This document shows positions 11,001 through 23,000 of a stretch of 60,000 nt of DNA, one piece after another. The notes below the pieces were generated by a model, which was not told the DNA's origin, did not search any database, and worked only from the letters and a program-made list of their open reading frames with translations. A program made the position numbers and the translations under genes. Source of the DNA: Owenia fusiformis (lineage: Eukaryota; Annelida; Polychaeta; Sabellida; Oweniidae); assembly GCA_903813345.2 (NCBI GenBank), contig CAIIXF020000005.1:32369375-32429374 (forward strand), read 5' to 3'. Every line of letters starts with the position of its first letter. Position 1 is the first letter of the stretch.

Positions 11001-14000
11001 AGAGTGAGGTGAAGTAGACTCTCTCATAAAGGGTACTGGGCTCAACCCCAATACTCCTACACGGTGTCTTTTTAATAAACACTTGCATATAAGATGGTAA
11101 ACTTTTATTTGATAAAGCTTTAAAGAAGGCTTTAGGTTTTGCATATCCTGAGTGCATTTACTGAGGACAGTATAGACATTGAGTGTTTGCAGTATGATAT
11201 CATATTGGAAGTATCAAAAAAGGGAGAATATGCACATCACACTTACCTAATTATGGCTAATAAGTACAATATTTGAAGAATTTGAATTTGAAGAACTACA
11301 AGAATATTTGGAGGACAATATACTAGATTGAACCAAATTCAACATTGGAAATAACTGTTATACATGTCTCTATTATGTCAGGACATCAACATTACAATAT
11401 TATATCTGAGAGTTAAAGAAGCTGTCATTTATTATTGTTTTCTGGCTTGACTTATTTGCATGGCATTATTAGTGAGTAGCAGGTCAGTTGCAGAGAGTGA
11501 GGATGAGGAGGGCTTTGAAACACAGGAGAGCACCTCTTTCATCTACCTGCCAGAGGAGGACTCCAACAACAACAATGTTGATTCTCCAGACATTCAGGAC
11601 ACGAGTGACACACTGAATGCAAGCAATGTCAGGATACATTGGCACACGGAGGGTGATATCACCGAGGCTGATAATGACAGCTCAAGAATCTTCTACTTCT
11701 ATGATCCCATATATGAAGTTGACCCATATGATGATGTTATAGATTTGAGTCTTTTAGAACAGATTTGGGATGACGGTGCTGACGATGATCCTGTTGGTGA
11801 TACCCCCCAGAGTAAATCAGTGGAGGATATTCTATGGGATGCTCATGTGTTCTTTTATACCTCATATACAGGCAAAGTGTATACTTATGAAGATGTGCAA
11901 TCTATTCGTTGTCGATTCCAGGAAAAGCAGAAGAAATTGTGGCACACCCTGTATTATGACAGTGAGTTAAAACTGAAGCAGCTCTATATCAAAATCTGCA
12001 AGAACTTGCCCACTTATGGCTGTAAACTGTACCAGGTTAAAGAAATCATCAGAGGAAATACTCATAAAAAGGTAAGTTCTCATTTATTTACTTACACAGT
12101 TTCATACCTGTTTTAAATGTGGAACTACTCTTTGAAATGCTTTATGTGGATTGATGTATTACTTAACAGAAAATCCGTTTAGAAATGGTTTACATTGATA
12201 AAATTAAAACATCAACGCAATATTATGGCATGTGGAAAAACAAAACACATAATATAGTACATTTAATCTAAACATCATTTAATTTGATCCGAACATTTCA
12301 TATTTTGATAAACATGATCCTATACGAAACCTATGATCTTATCACCTGGACATTCTTGACCTTTTACAGTTGTGAAGTTTGTTTATTAAAGGAATACAAT
12401 TACATCTACTGAGTGTTGACAGTTGAATACAATAGCATCACTTGTAATTGTAAAGTCAATATATAGATATGATATCTCATTTTAATTGTCATCAAATCTT
12501 AGGCTCAAGTATCAGTGTTATCAACTGAAGTTTTTATTTGCGTATTTAGAAGTAATACATGTACATCTAGATTCACAATCTTGAAATGTCGAAAAGCACA
12601 AAGGGCGTAATAGAAAAACACAAATCAAAGAATAGATTGTTTAATTTAACTACATGTATACAAATACTAAAGTAGGTCAAAAAGGCAGCGTACTAAGTAC
12701 GTACCTGTAAACCTGACCTTGAATGAAACTTGATAGAATTCTACAGTAAACAATATAAATCGTAGAGTCAAAAGTAAATCCACATGTGTGTTCTTGATTT
12801 ACATCTATATGTTCTTTTCTAGATCTTTTTCAGTCAATGCTTTCATAGTTTTTTGCAATTTTGCTTATTAAAAGAAATGAGAACAATTTTATGTTTTACA
12901 TTGTATTTAACTTTTACTAGTTTAAAGTTTACACCCTGTGTACTTTTATTGTATATTAGTTGAGCAGCCAGGCAGTAAAAGAATAAAACAATTTGTCTTA
13001 AGGTTTGAACATACCATTAGAAAGATAATGGTTTCTTGAATACCAATATTGACTTTTGCTTTGAAAAGAACATTGAGAAATTGAGAAAACATTGTAAAAA
13101 ATCAAAATAGTCCTTTTCCACAAAAATGAATTTTGAAGAAAAATATACCACAGATGACCTTTAACATATGATTTTAAACCTTATAATCACTACCATGCCC
13201 ATTTTCTGTCAAGCATTCTTATATCAGACTATGAAATGTATGGTTACCATGTAGAAATGTTTAATGTGCCACTTTCAGGTATAAAACATCAAGGATGGGA
13301 GATAAAAACACATACATTGTATTTGAGTCACTCACTTTTATATTTGTTGATATCTGTACTCTTAGTATCTCATGGTTTCTTTGAAGATCTAAAGTATGCA
13401 ACATCAATCCTCATATATTTTTAAAGCATATTTTGTATGAAGGATGAAGGAGGAGGAGTATGAAGGATGGTCAAATATCAACAAAAAGTGTGTGTTTTTA
13501 AAATCTGTGTTTTTATCTCCCATCCTTGATGTTTTATACCTGAAAGTGGCACATTAAACATGTCTACATGGTAACCATACATTTTATTGTTTGTATATGT
13601 CCAAGTTTGTAGTCTCGTTCAAACAAGAATAATAGCATTGCTTAGTTATCTTTGACAATGGTTTTTAAGTAAGTTGAACATAACATTTCTTTGTTCAATA
13701 TGAAAACGACATCCACTTTATAATATGAGAATAGCTATACAAGTATATTTTACATGAACACTGTGTATGTGTACTGACTACTGATGATAGCTCAAGAATT
13801 TTTATAGTGAACATAACTTTTGGTATTCAAAAGATGTGAATTTCCAAAATTCAATAGAATTTAAAAGTGAAATGTCCACTTTTTCAAACTTATTGCCAGA
13901 TAGCATTCTAATTAATCTTAACATTGGTAAGATATATAAAAATGTATGATACAGATTACTTTAATTAAGTCATGTTTTTGACATATTTATTCTCTGAAAT

Positions 14001-17000
14001 GATAATCAGAATTTTCAGAAAGTCTGTTTCTGAAAAGGTTATCAAGAGATCTAATAATCTTCCTTTATACAGTGAAGCCTGCATATCTGAACACCTCTCT
14101 AATCAGAACACCCCTTAATGTGAACACATTTTCTTGGTCCATTTGTTATTTCCCATTGATTCATATTTTAAAATTCCTTGAATTGTGAACACTTGCTAAT
14201 CTGAGGGTCCCGGTGGTATTTGAATTAGATTTATAGAGGATATCCTATGATTTATGAGTGATATGATTTTTATCCACGAATGGATATGATATCTGCACGA
14301 GCGAGCGTAGCGAGAGAGTGCAGATATCAATATCCATGAGTGGGTAAAAATCATATCACGAGTAAATCATAGGATGTTCTTTTTATTCCATAGTTAAAGT
14401 CATCATCAGAATCGTCGGAAATTAAGTTATTTAATTCGAATTTCCAAACGATCCGGCGATGTTGACCCTTAGCCTCGTTTTGAGTCTGAAGTAGCAAAAA
14501 TCCATAAACCATCGCATACGACGTCGTATGACATGGCTAAAAAACCGTATGTTATGGTTAAGTGAAAATTTGTCAAAAATATCATATTTTACCACTGATT
14601 ACAAAAATACCGTTTTTATTTTCACATGTTATCCTATGAATATCATGCTAACTATGGAATAAACTGTAATATCTTCAACAAAGCATCTCAGTGGGTGTTC
14701 CTCATTCTTTAAGGGATTCTTACCAATAATCAGGAAGCATTATTATTGAAGTGTGTATTCTAACTGATCAGAATGAATGGGCCATTTGTGGCATAAAGAA
14801 AGCTCATATCTGGATCATCAATATATTCGTCAAATATCCAACATTTGTCAAAAATACCAAAATATAATTAAAAGAAATACACCATACAGTATCTAACTCC
14901 CACAAACGAAGAAATGAAAGCAACTTTTGTGTGTACAGTGTTCTGCATTCGGCAGTTGGTGGATGTTGTCTGTAACAAATGGCAGGTGGTGACATTTTGC
15001 TTGTTAATGCCTTGTTATTAGTTTATCTGGATCACCCACTGTAAATTCAGAATTCTTGTTTTCATACTTCCAGATTGCCAGAATTCTAGGCATCAGCACT
15101 GAGAAAATGATTCTCTTAGACAATAAAACCAAATCTTTAACTCGCTCGGAGATCATTACAAACCTCTATGACTGGAGCACAGTTGGAGGGAAGATTCACG
15201 ATGGGTTAAAGTTCGAATTTAGAGGCACAAAACCATGGACGTTGATCACATCGTCGCAGGAGAGTCTGAAAAATGTGACGACGTCACTCTGGGAGGCAAT
15301 GGACCTGAGTGGACGGATTATGGACAGCATGACTCAAAGTGGCTTAGATTTTGGTAATTGATCATATCAAACAAACATGATTTTACATTCACTATTTTAT
15401 ATTATAACTGCATGTTATTTTGGGCAAACCATACAAATCCTCTCAAAAAGTATTAAATCAATTAGGGTAAGGTACATGTACATACGTTTCATTCTCATTA
15501 AGGTGGGTGAAGAAGAATAAATACTAGTAATTGTTTAACATCAACCAAAGATGCACAAATCTGTCAGGAACAGTCCCTAAGATTACAATTCTAGGCCTAC
15601 CTTAAAAATGTAAATGAATGCAAAGGAGTGTTCAATAAATTGTAACTATATTTTAAGCACAGGTTAAACATAAGCTTTTGACTTTTGAAATATTTGTAGT
15701 CTATGGACTGTACATGTACTGTACATACACTCTATTTCTGTCAGTTTGGTTCATCACCTGATTCCAAATATTTTCAATGATAGAGGGTCACTTGCAAAAT
15801 TTATTGATCACCCCTCGTATAATTATAAGTGTACAATTTATCAAATATTCTCTTTCAGCTGACTTCAGTCAAAGAGCTTTAACTATGGGACCTGAGGTAG
15901 ACTCCTGTACCCAGTATACGAAGGAGCTTGATAGTTACCAGAAACTTCTCCACTTCCCCGAGGAAGTAGCCCTATTAATCACTGAGAAGGAGTACCAGTT
16001 ATTTTATAAAATTCCCCCTGCGTATTACATACGCCAAGTGACCATGGAGCTGTCAAAAACATGTCTGAGTAATAAGTCAAGGACTGTACAGGATCTGGTT
16101 CAGAGATTTAATGCTGTAAGTTTGATATAAATCACTAAGATAAATTGATTCCCAGTTATTATACGTTTCCCACAAGAACCATTTATTTTATTGTTACCAA
16201 AGTACTTGAAATAGATTGATCGCTATAATTTTTAGATGATGTTCTGTAAAGACCAAATTAATATTAGTGTCTGGTCACACAAACCAGGAGTCCCTGATGA
16301 GCACTGCACATGTATATGATATGCTCTGTGTGTCTTTAAGAGATCCCAGATGTTTTCTTTGTTTATTTATTTGTGTGTTTGTTTGTTTGTTTGTGGGAGT
16401 TCTTGGTGAAATATCTTTGAATTCATACTCCTTTTTATTATGTGAACAGTTAAGTTTAACAGGCTGATGTCCTGAGACTAACATGAAAAATGAAGAATCT
16501 TCATTTAAGGATCTTCGTTTTGTAGGTGAGCTCCTGGGTGACCCACCTAATCATCACCCAACCTACACACGAGGATAGGAAAGCAGTTGTCTCTTGTGTT
16601 TTACGATTGGCTAATTCTTGCTGGAACCTTGGCAATTTCAATGCCACAGCGGAGATCTTAGCAGGACTCAAGTAAGTTGCTGAATAATATAATAATCATA
16701 TCAATCAATATATGTTATGTTTAGTTGTTAAATAAAATAGATAAAATAAACAAATTAGATTGGGTAAGACTTCGACTTCAGTCTTATGGAAACTTTAAGG
16801 GTATTTTGTCATGAATTTTGTCATTGTTATGAATCATGTTAATGAACTGTTCATTCGATGGAATATTTGAATTGCTTAAATTTCATCCATCATCATTTAT
16901 TTGCACATTGTGACATATGATAAATAAAAACATACAATCATAAAATACTAATGTCTCATTCATTGTAAGATTGAAGAGAATTGTACATAACGAAACATCA

Positions 17001-20000
17001 TGATTTGTTTATTAATCCACAATATCAAAAAATACCAAACTATCACAATTAATTGATCTATATTTGGAAGGGAGGAACACACAGGCACCCAGCCTTATAC
17101 TCCTAAAACCGATGATGATGATGATTAACCAGGGGTCCTATTTTGGTACTATTGTAACTTATGGTTCTTATGGTTCCATTGTCTATCTTATGATGAACAA
17201 TGACTTGAGACCATATCGTAAATTGTAATGTCTTCAAAAATGATCCCAGTATCCTCCCAAGGCTTTCATGAAATCTGTTTCTTTTTGTTTTATATAGGTC
17301 AGAAAAATTGAAACCATTTTGGTTGTCTATCAAAAACACAGCATTGCTCACCTTAGAGAGTTTAACAGATGCCATGCTTACTAGAGAGCTTTCACCGGAG
17401 TATAGGGACGCAGTAGCTCGAGGACTAGACATACCAGCTTGTAAAGTGGTGCCATTCTTTGGGGGATTTTTACGGGACTTACGTGCAGTATTGACAAGTT
17501 TGCCTTCAATTGTTGTGTTACCAACAGAGGATAGTTTAAATGTAGAGGTACTGTTGTATGTTTTATTCACTATTCTCACTGTTCACTGTATTGAAATGCA
17601 AAACCACATATACATATATGTACAGTGTAAAAATGTAATCAGGTGAATGGCAAATCAACATTTTCAGATTTTAATATACAGGGATATTCAATTATAAGTG
17701 AATTGACTTTGTTTTTCCACAACTGTTAATATTTGGACACCAACCCTTTATAGGACCTGAATCAATAGTACCCATTCTAAGGTGTAATCATGCAATTTCT
17801 GAGACTTGCTAACATCATCAGGTTGTTTTGGGAAAAATCATGATTAAATTAGAATGTTTAAGCCCAACTGTATGTAACATTATATGAGCTGAAATAGAGT
17901 TCATATTTGGAATTTGATAACCTGTGGGATTTAATAACTCCACCTGTAATGCCTTTATTGGCAATTGGCAAACCTTTTGTATTATCATTACAAATTGAAT
18001 AAGTAACATTGATAAGTAATACAAAACATGTTTTGATAATTTCAGAGTGTCTCTGACTACAATGGAGAAGACAGATTCATGACTCGCATAGGAGTTGGTG
18101 GTCTTATAAACTTTGATAAAATCCAACAGGCCCATTTGGTGTTGAATGACATTCAGTTATTCCATGACCACGCACATCAACAGACATTCCAGAGCCAGTC
18201 CAAGGCCAACCTCATTGTAGAGGAAATTGATGAGACTCAGGAAACCAGGTAATACAAAGAGGCTAACTTATATGAAACCTGTATGTATGTTTAGGCTTAT
18301 CATTACTGCAGGCCCATAACCTCATGTCTTCAGGTGTCCGAGTGAACCATTCTGAACATTTTTCTAGTGATTTTGGCCATTTTTGGGCCAAAATTGTCAA
18401 ATATGAACCCCCTCCCCATGGAATTTTTAAAAAGGTTAACCCCCTTGGCAAAAGCTTGCTATGAGCCTATTTATGTATGTTTTGAGATATATTTATACAA
18501 TGTATGTTAATTCCTCAATTTAGGGTATTGTTAATATACAGTAATTCTTATGACAAGTGATTTTGTTACCAAAAGTCCTTCATTATTTATTTCATGATTT
18601 TTTAAGCAAATTCAATTTTCAGATTCCTGTCACTGAAAATTCCTGTCTCATTTAAGCAAGCTGATTTGTTACTCTCTTGTGTTCCAGGGTATCAGATGAT
18701 TCAGAGGACGACTCGGAGGACGAGGATTATGAATCAGACTATGACCTAGATATAGACAATTATCAGCCAATCAAATCCATCCATAATCAACATGGAGTAA
18801 TGTTGATTCCTACAGGCCTGACGTGTAGTATAAACCTCCATAAGCTGCAGTGTATGCACCATGGCGTCACTGCCATTCACTGGTTAGAGGAGGGCTCAAG
18901 ATCTTCACGCTCTTATTTAAAACTAGAAAATGACAATGGAACATTAACATGGTGTAAACCTTTCTGGAGTCCATTAAGATCAGGCACTCAGCCAGATTAC
19001 GCCCTCAAAGATAATTTTGATTGGCCAATATCACCTGGCTTGAGCATGAAGTATGCCTTTGGTGAGCAAGTGACGGATAATCTAGAGGAGGGGTTTGTGG
19101 ATATATCTATAATCAAAGAGATTCGACTTGGACAAACTGTGATAGACTTAGCTACAATAACAAAACGTTATAATTTAGAGGATGTGTCACATGAGCGTAA
19201 TTGTATCTCAATCCTCTATGGAAGCAATGTATCAGATAATCGCTCGCTACATTTTGCCCTGCCTGATAGGTTGGCCAATTTATGGTACAAGGGTCTCAGG
19301 TCACTAGTGAAGGTGTCTCAACTCCAGAAGAGACACACAGATAGACGGTTGCTATGGTTAAAGGAGCAATATCTACAGTTATTCTATGAGGATGTTAAAT
19401 GCCAAGGACCTACACCAGCTGAAGCTATTAAGGTAAAGCATATTTTAAGGTAAAGCATTTTTAAGGTAAAGCATTTTTAAACACAGCTAGGTTCAAATCT
19501 AATTGCTAATGGGAGCTAATCTGAAAAAAGTTACCGAGCAAACATTTAGAAATCCAACAAAGTACTAGTAAGAAGTCATTGTATAATTTCTAAATAGAGT
19601 GAAACCTGTAATGTGGAACACCACAGAAGAGAAACACCTCTGTCAGAGGAACACTTCAGAGTGGAACACCTTTTATAGGTACCAAAGGTGTTTTACTTAG
19701 ACAAGTTTTACTGTATTTTTTTTCTTTGAATAGGCAATATTCATATTCAGTCAGTAGCGAGATACATGATCAATTTTTATTTTGCTATCTTTTTCAGATA
19801 TTCGGAGGGAGAAAGTGGGTCAGCAATATGCAGTCAGGGATTCCACCTAGTGAGGGTCTCAAACGAACTCCCAGTTTTGGGGTTCATGGTAAAATACTCA
19901 AGAAAAAGGGTACCACTCTTAGCACAATCAAGGTAAACTACATCCACAGAATAACTCAAACTATTACAATTGGTTCATTTTCTTAACTGAAAACTTTGGG

Positions 20001-23000
20001 AATATTAAGTAGTGACAGAATCAATCAGACCTGTAGGTCTGATTGGAATTTGGATCATTTGCCCCTTGGGTCTACTCAGACCATCAGATCTCTGTACTAG
20101 TGTGCCAGGTATGGTACAGGTCACTACAAAATAACAATTTAACACCTCATCTTTGTTGTATAACATTTAACCAGATCCACCATAAGTTATTATCCCATCG
20201 AACGAAGTTCGGAGGGATATAGGGAACACCTCCGTCCGTCTGTCCGTACGTACGTCCGTCCATCCGTCCGGGCAATAACTGGCCCGATTTTGTTCATATT
20301 TTGTACACATATACCCTATGGGGATAGAAGTTCTGCTCGAAAGCCGATTTTCAAAATGGTCGCTTATTTCAAAATGGCGGCCATTTTAGTGACGATTTTA
20401 CAGTAATTTAGGTGCAATATGCAAAACTGTAATAGCAATATGTTTTAAATGTAAAAAAATTATAAAGGACACTAATAATGCTACAAATGTAGATATTAAA
20501 AAAGCACATGGCAGCCATCTTGAGAAATGGCGGCCTTTACTCGTCATTTTACGATTTTTGCTGTAACTCAAAAAATAGTGGAGCGATTTTGTTCATATTT
20601 GGTGTGTGAATACTATAAGCATTGCACACTGTCTAAAGACACTTTTGGTAGAAGGCGGCCATTTTGAAAAATGTCCGCCATTTTAACGTATTTTACTATA
20701 ACTCGAAAAGTAGTGGAGCGATTTTGTTCATATTTGGTATGTGAATACTATAAGCATGGCACACTGTCCTATGACACTTTTGGTAGAAGGCGGCCATTTT
20801 GAAAACAATTTTGAAAAATGGCCGCCATTTAAAGTATTTTACTATAACTCGAAAAGTAGTGGAGCGATTTTGTTCATATTTGGTATGTGAATACCATAAG
20901 CATGGCACACCGTCTATTTCTAATGACGCTTTTGGTAGAAGGTGGCCATTTTCAAAAATGGCCGCTATTTTAACGTATTTTACTATAACTCGAAAAGAAG
21001 TTGAGCGATTTTGTTCATATTTGATATGTGAATACTTTAAGCATGGCACATTGTCTAATAAAACTTTGGGGAGTAGTTGGCCATTTTGAAAAATGGCCAC
21101 CATTTTTATGTGTGTTATTTTACAAGTACGTGTGCGATTTTTCAAAAATTTTAGAGGTGGCTACTTAAAAGCATATTATTTCTTCTGATGACAACTTGGC
21201 TAGTGAGCAACCGTTTTGAAAATGGTGGCCTTTCTGGTGTGTTGTTTTATGATATTTGCACTTCGTTTGTAAAAATGCCAGCCATTTCTGTTCGATGGGA
21301 TTCGCTACTCTTTGGCGTTGCCGTTGTTCTGGTTTGAACTGTGATCTTTTAAAGCCAGAGTTGAGAGTTATTGACCCTATACTACATTGTACTCACATAT
21401 TATATTTAACAAACTAAAATTGTTTGTCTTAACTCTTTTGTCTAAAATCTTTTATCCAAGAATAATGAAGACACAGTTAATTCACAGTATATATTGTTAA
21501 TCTTATGAAATCTTGCTACAATTTTAAACAATCTATAAGTTTCATTATTTACAGGATTTCAGTCCTAAGTCGTCCAACAACAGTCTTGATAGCCTTGGCT
21601 TGGAGAGCAGTCAATCGAGATCAGATTCTAGTGTTAAACAGAGTGGGAAGGCTCCAGATAGTCCAGTCACAAAATCTAAGTCTGATAGCTCTATACTGAA
21701 TAATAACAATGACTTTAATGTGACCTCACTTTATAAAGGTCAAAGTCAGTCAAATACATTCCGACCTCGTGGGTTTTCTCAAAACCTGACGGTTGCCTAC
21801 AGGGCAAGACAGAAGTTCTCCTTAGGGAGTCGCACTATGGATGGCAAGTCCTTGCTTACACATTCCACCTGCCTAGACTTTCTAGATTTTATGGATTTGT
21901 TTAAATCATTCTCAATAAGATGTCGGAAGGATTTGAAGGATTTGTTCGAGCAGTTTGCAGTTGAGGAACCTCGTGTTGAAATTGCATTCCCATCAGCCCC
22001 TGAGCACATGTGGTGTGCTAAAGAAGCAGGTATGTACTATCCCATCAGTCCCTGAGCAAACGTGGTGTGCTAAAGAAGCAGGTATGTACTATCCCATCAG
22101 CCCCTGAGCACACGTGGTGTGCTAAAGAAGCAGGTATGTACTATCCCATCAGCCCCTGAGCACATGTGGTGTGCTAAAGAAGCAGGTATGTACTATCCCA
22201 TCAGCCCCTGAGCACATGTGGTGTGCTAAAGAAGCAGGTATGTACTATCCCATCAGTCCCTGAGCAAACGTGGTGTGCTAAAGAAGCAGGTATGTACTAT
22301 CCCATCAGCCCCTGAGCACACGTGGTGTGCTAAAGAAGCAGGTATGTACTATCCCATCAGCCCCTGAGCACATGTGGTGTGCTAAAGAAGCAGGTATGTA
22401 CTATCCCATCAGCCCCTGAGCACATGTGGTGTGCTAAAGAAGCAGGTATGTACTATCCCATCAGCCCCTGAGCACATGTGGTGTGCAAAAGAAGCAGGTA
22501 TGTTCTATCCCATCAGCCCCTGAGCACATGTGGTGTGCAAAAGAAGCAGGTATGTACTATCCCATCAGCCCCTGAGCACATGTGGTGTGCTAAAGAAGCA
22601 GGTATGTACTATCCCATCAGCCCCTGAGCACATGTGGTGTGCTAAAGAAGCAGGTATGTACTATCCCATCAGCCCCTGAGCAATTGTGGTGTGCTAAAGA
22701 AGCAGGTATGTACTATCCCATCAGCCCATGAACACATGTGGTGTGCTAAAGAAGCAGGTATGTACTATCCCATCAGCCCCTGAGCACTATTTGGTTACAG
22801 TATCAACAAATCATAGTCACTGTTGTGAGAAATAAATGTAAATTTCTGGATGTGAATACATACATGTAATCTGACAGTTTGAGTAACATTCAAGCAAAAT
22901 TAAATTTTTAGAGCAAAAGAAATAAACTTCTTAAGTCTCTTTGTCCAAGTATAGTTTTTTTTGCTGATTACCTTGATATATTTGTGAATGTTGTTTAGTT

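Larger units (their letters stand above)
5012..11472. other. Large intron region; repeats, probably one unseen exon
   Basis: No exon is recognised. It contains irregular repeats at 6478-6800 and 7315-7600, a two-unit inverted-end element at 7748-8139, a C-tract and degenerate MITE near 8475-8660, and two MITEs at 8869-9050 and 9281-9511. Phase disagreement between the flanking exons suggests a small coding exon hidden here. Confidence 0.5.
12072..15073. other. Intron with foldback and inverted-repeat elements
   Basis: No exon seen. It holds a foldback (13235-13584), a MITE (from 14070), a ~430-bp dispersed element (14234-14660) and a short dispersed repeat (14936-15020). Confidence 0.6.

Noticed and set aside
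17103-17579. 158-codon minus-strand frame
   Set aside because: Lies opposite RasGEF exon 6, which has clear homology and splice sites; the reverse frame has no recognisable domain.
20696-21145. 149-codon minus-strand and 96-codon plus-strand frames
   Set aside because: They are the internal subrepeats of a TIR element.
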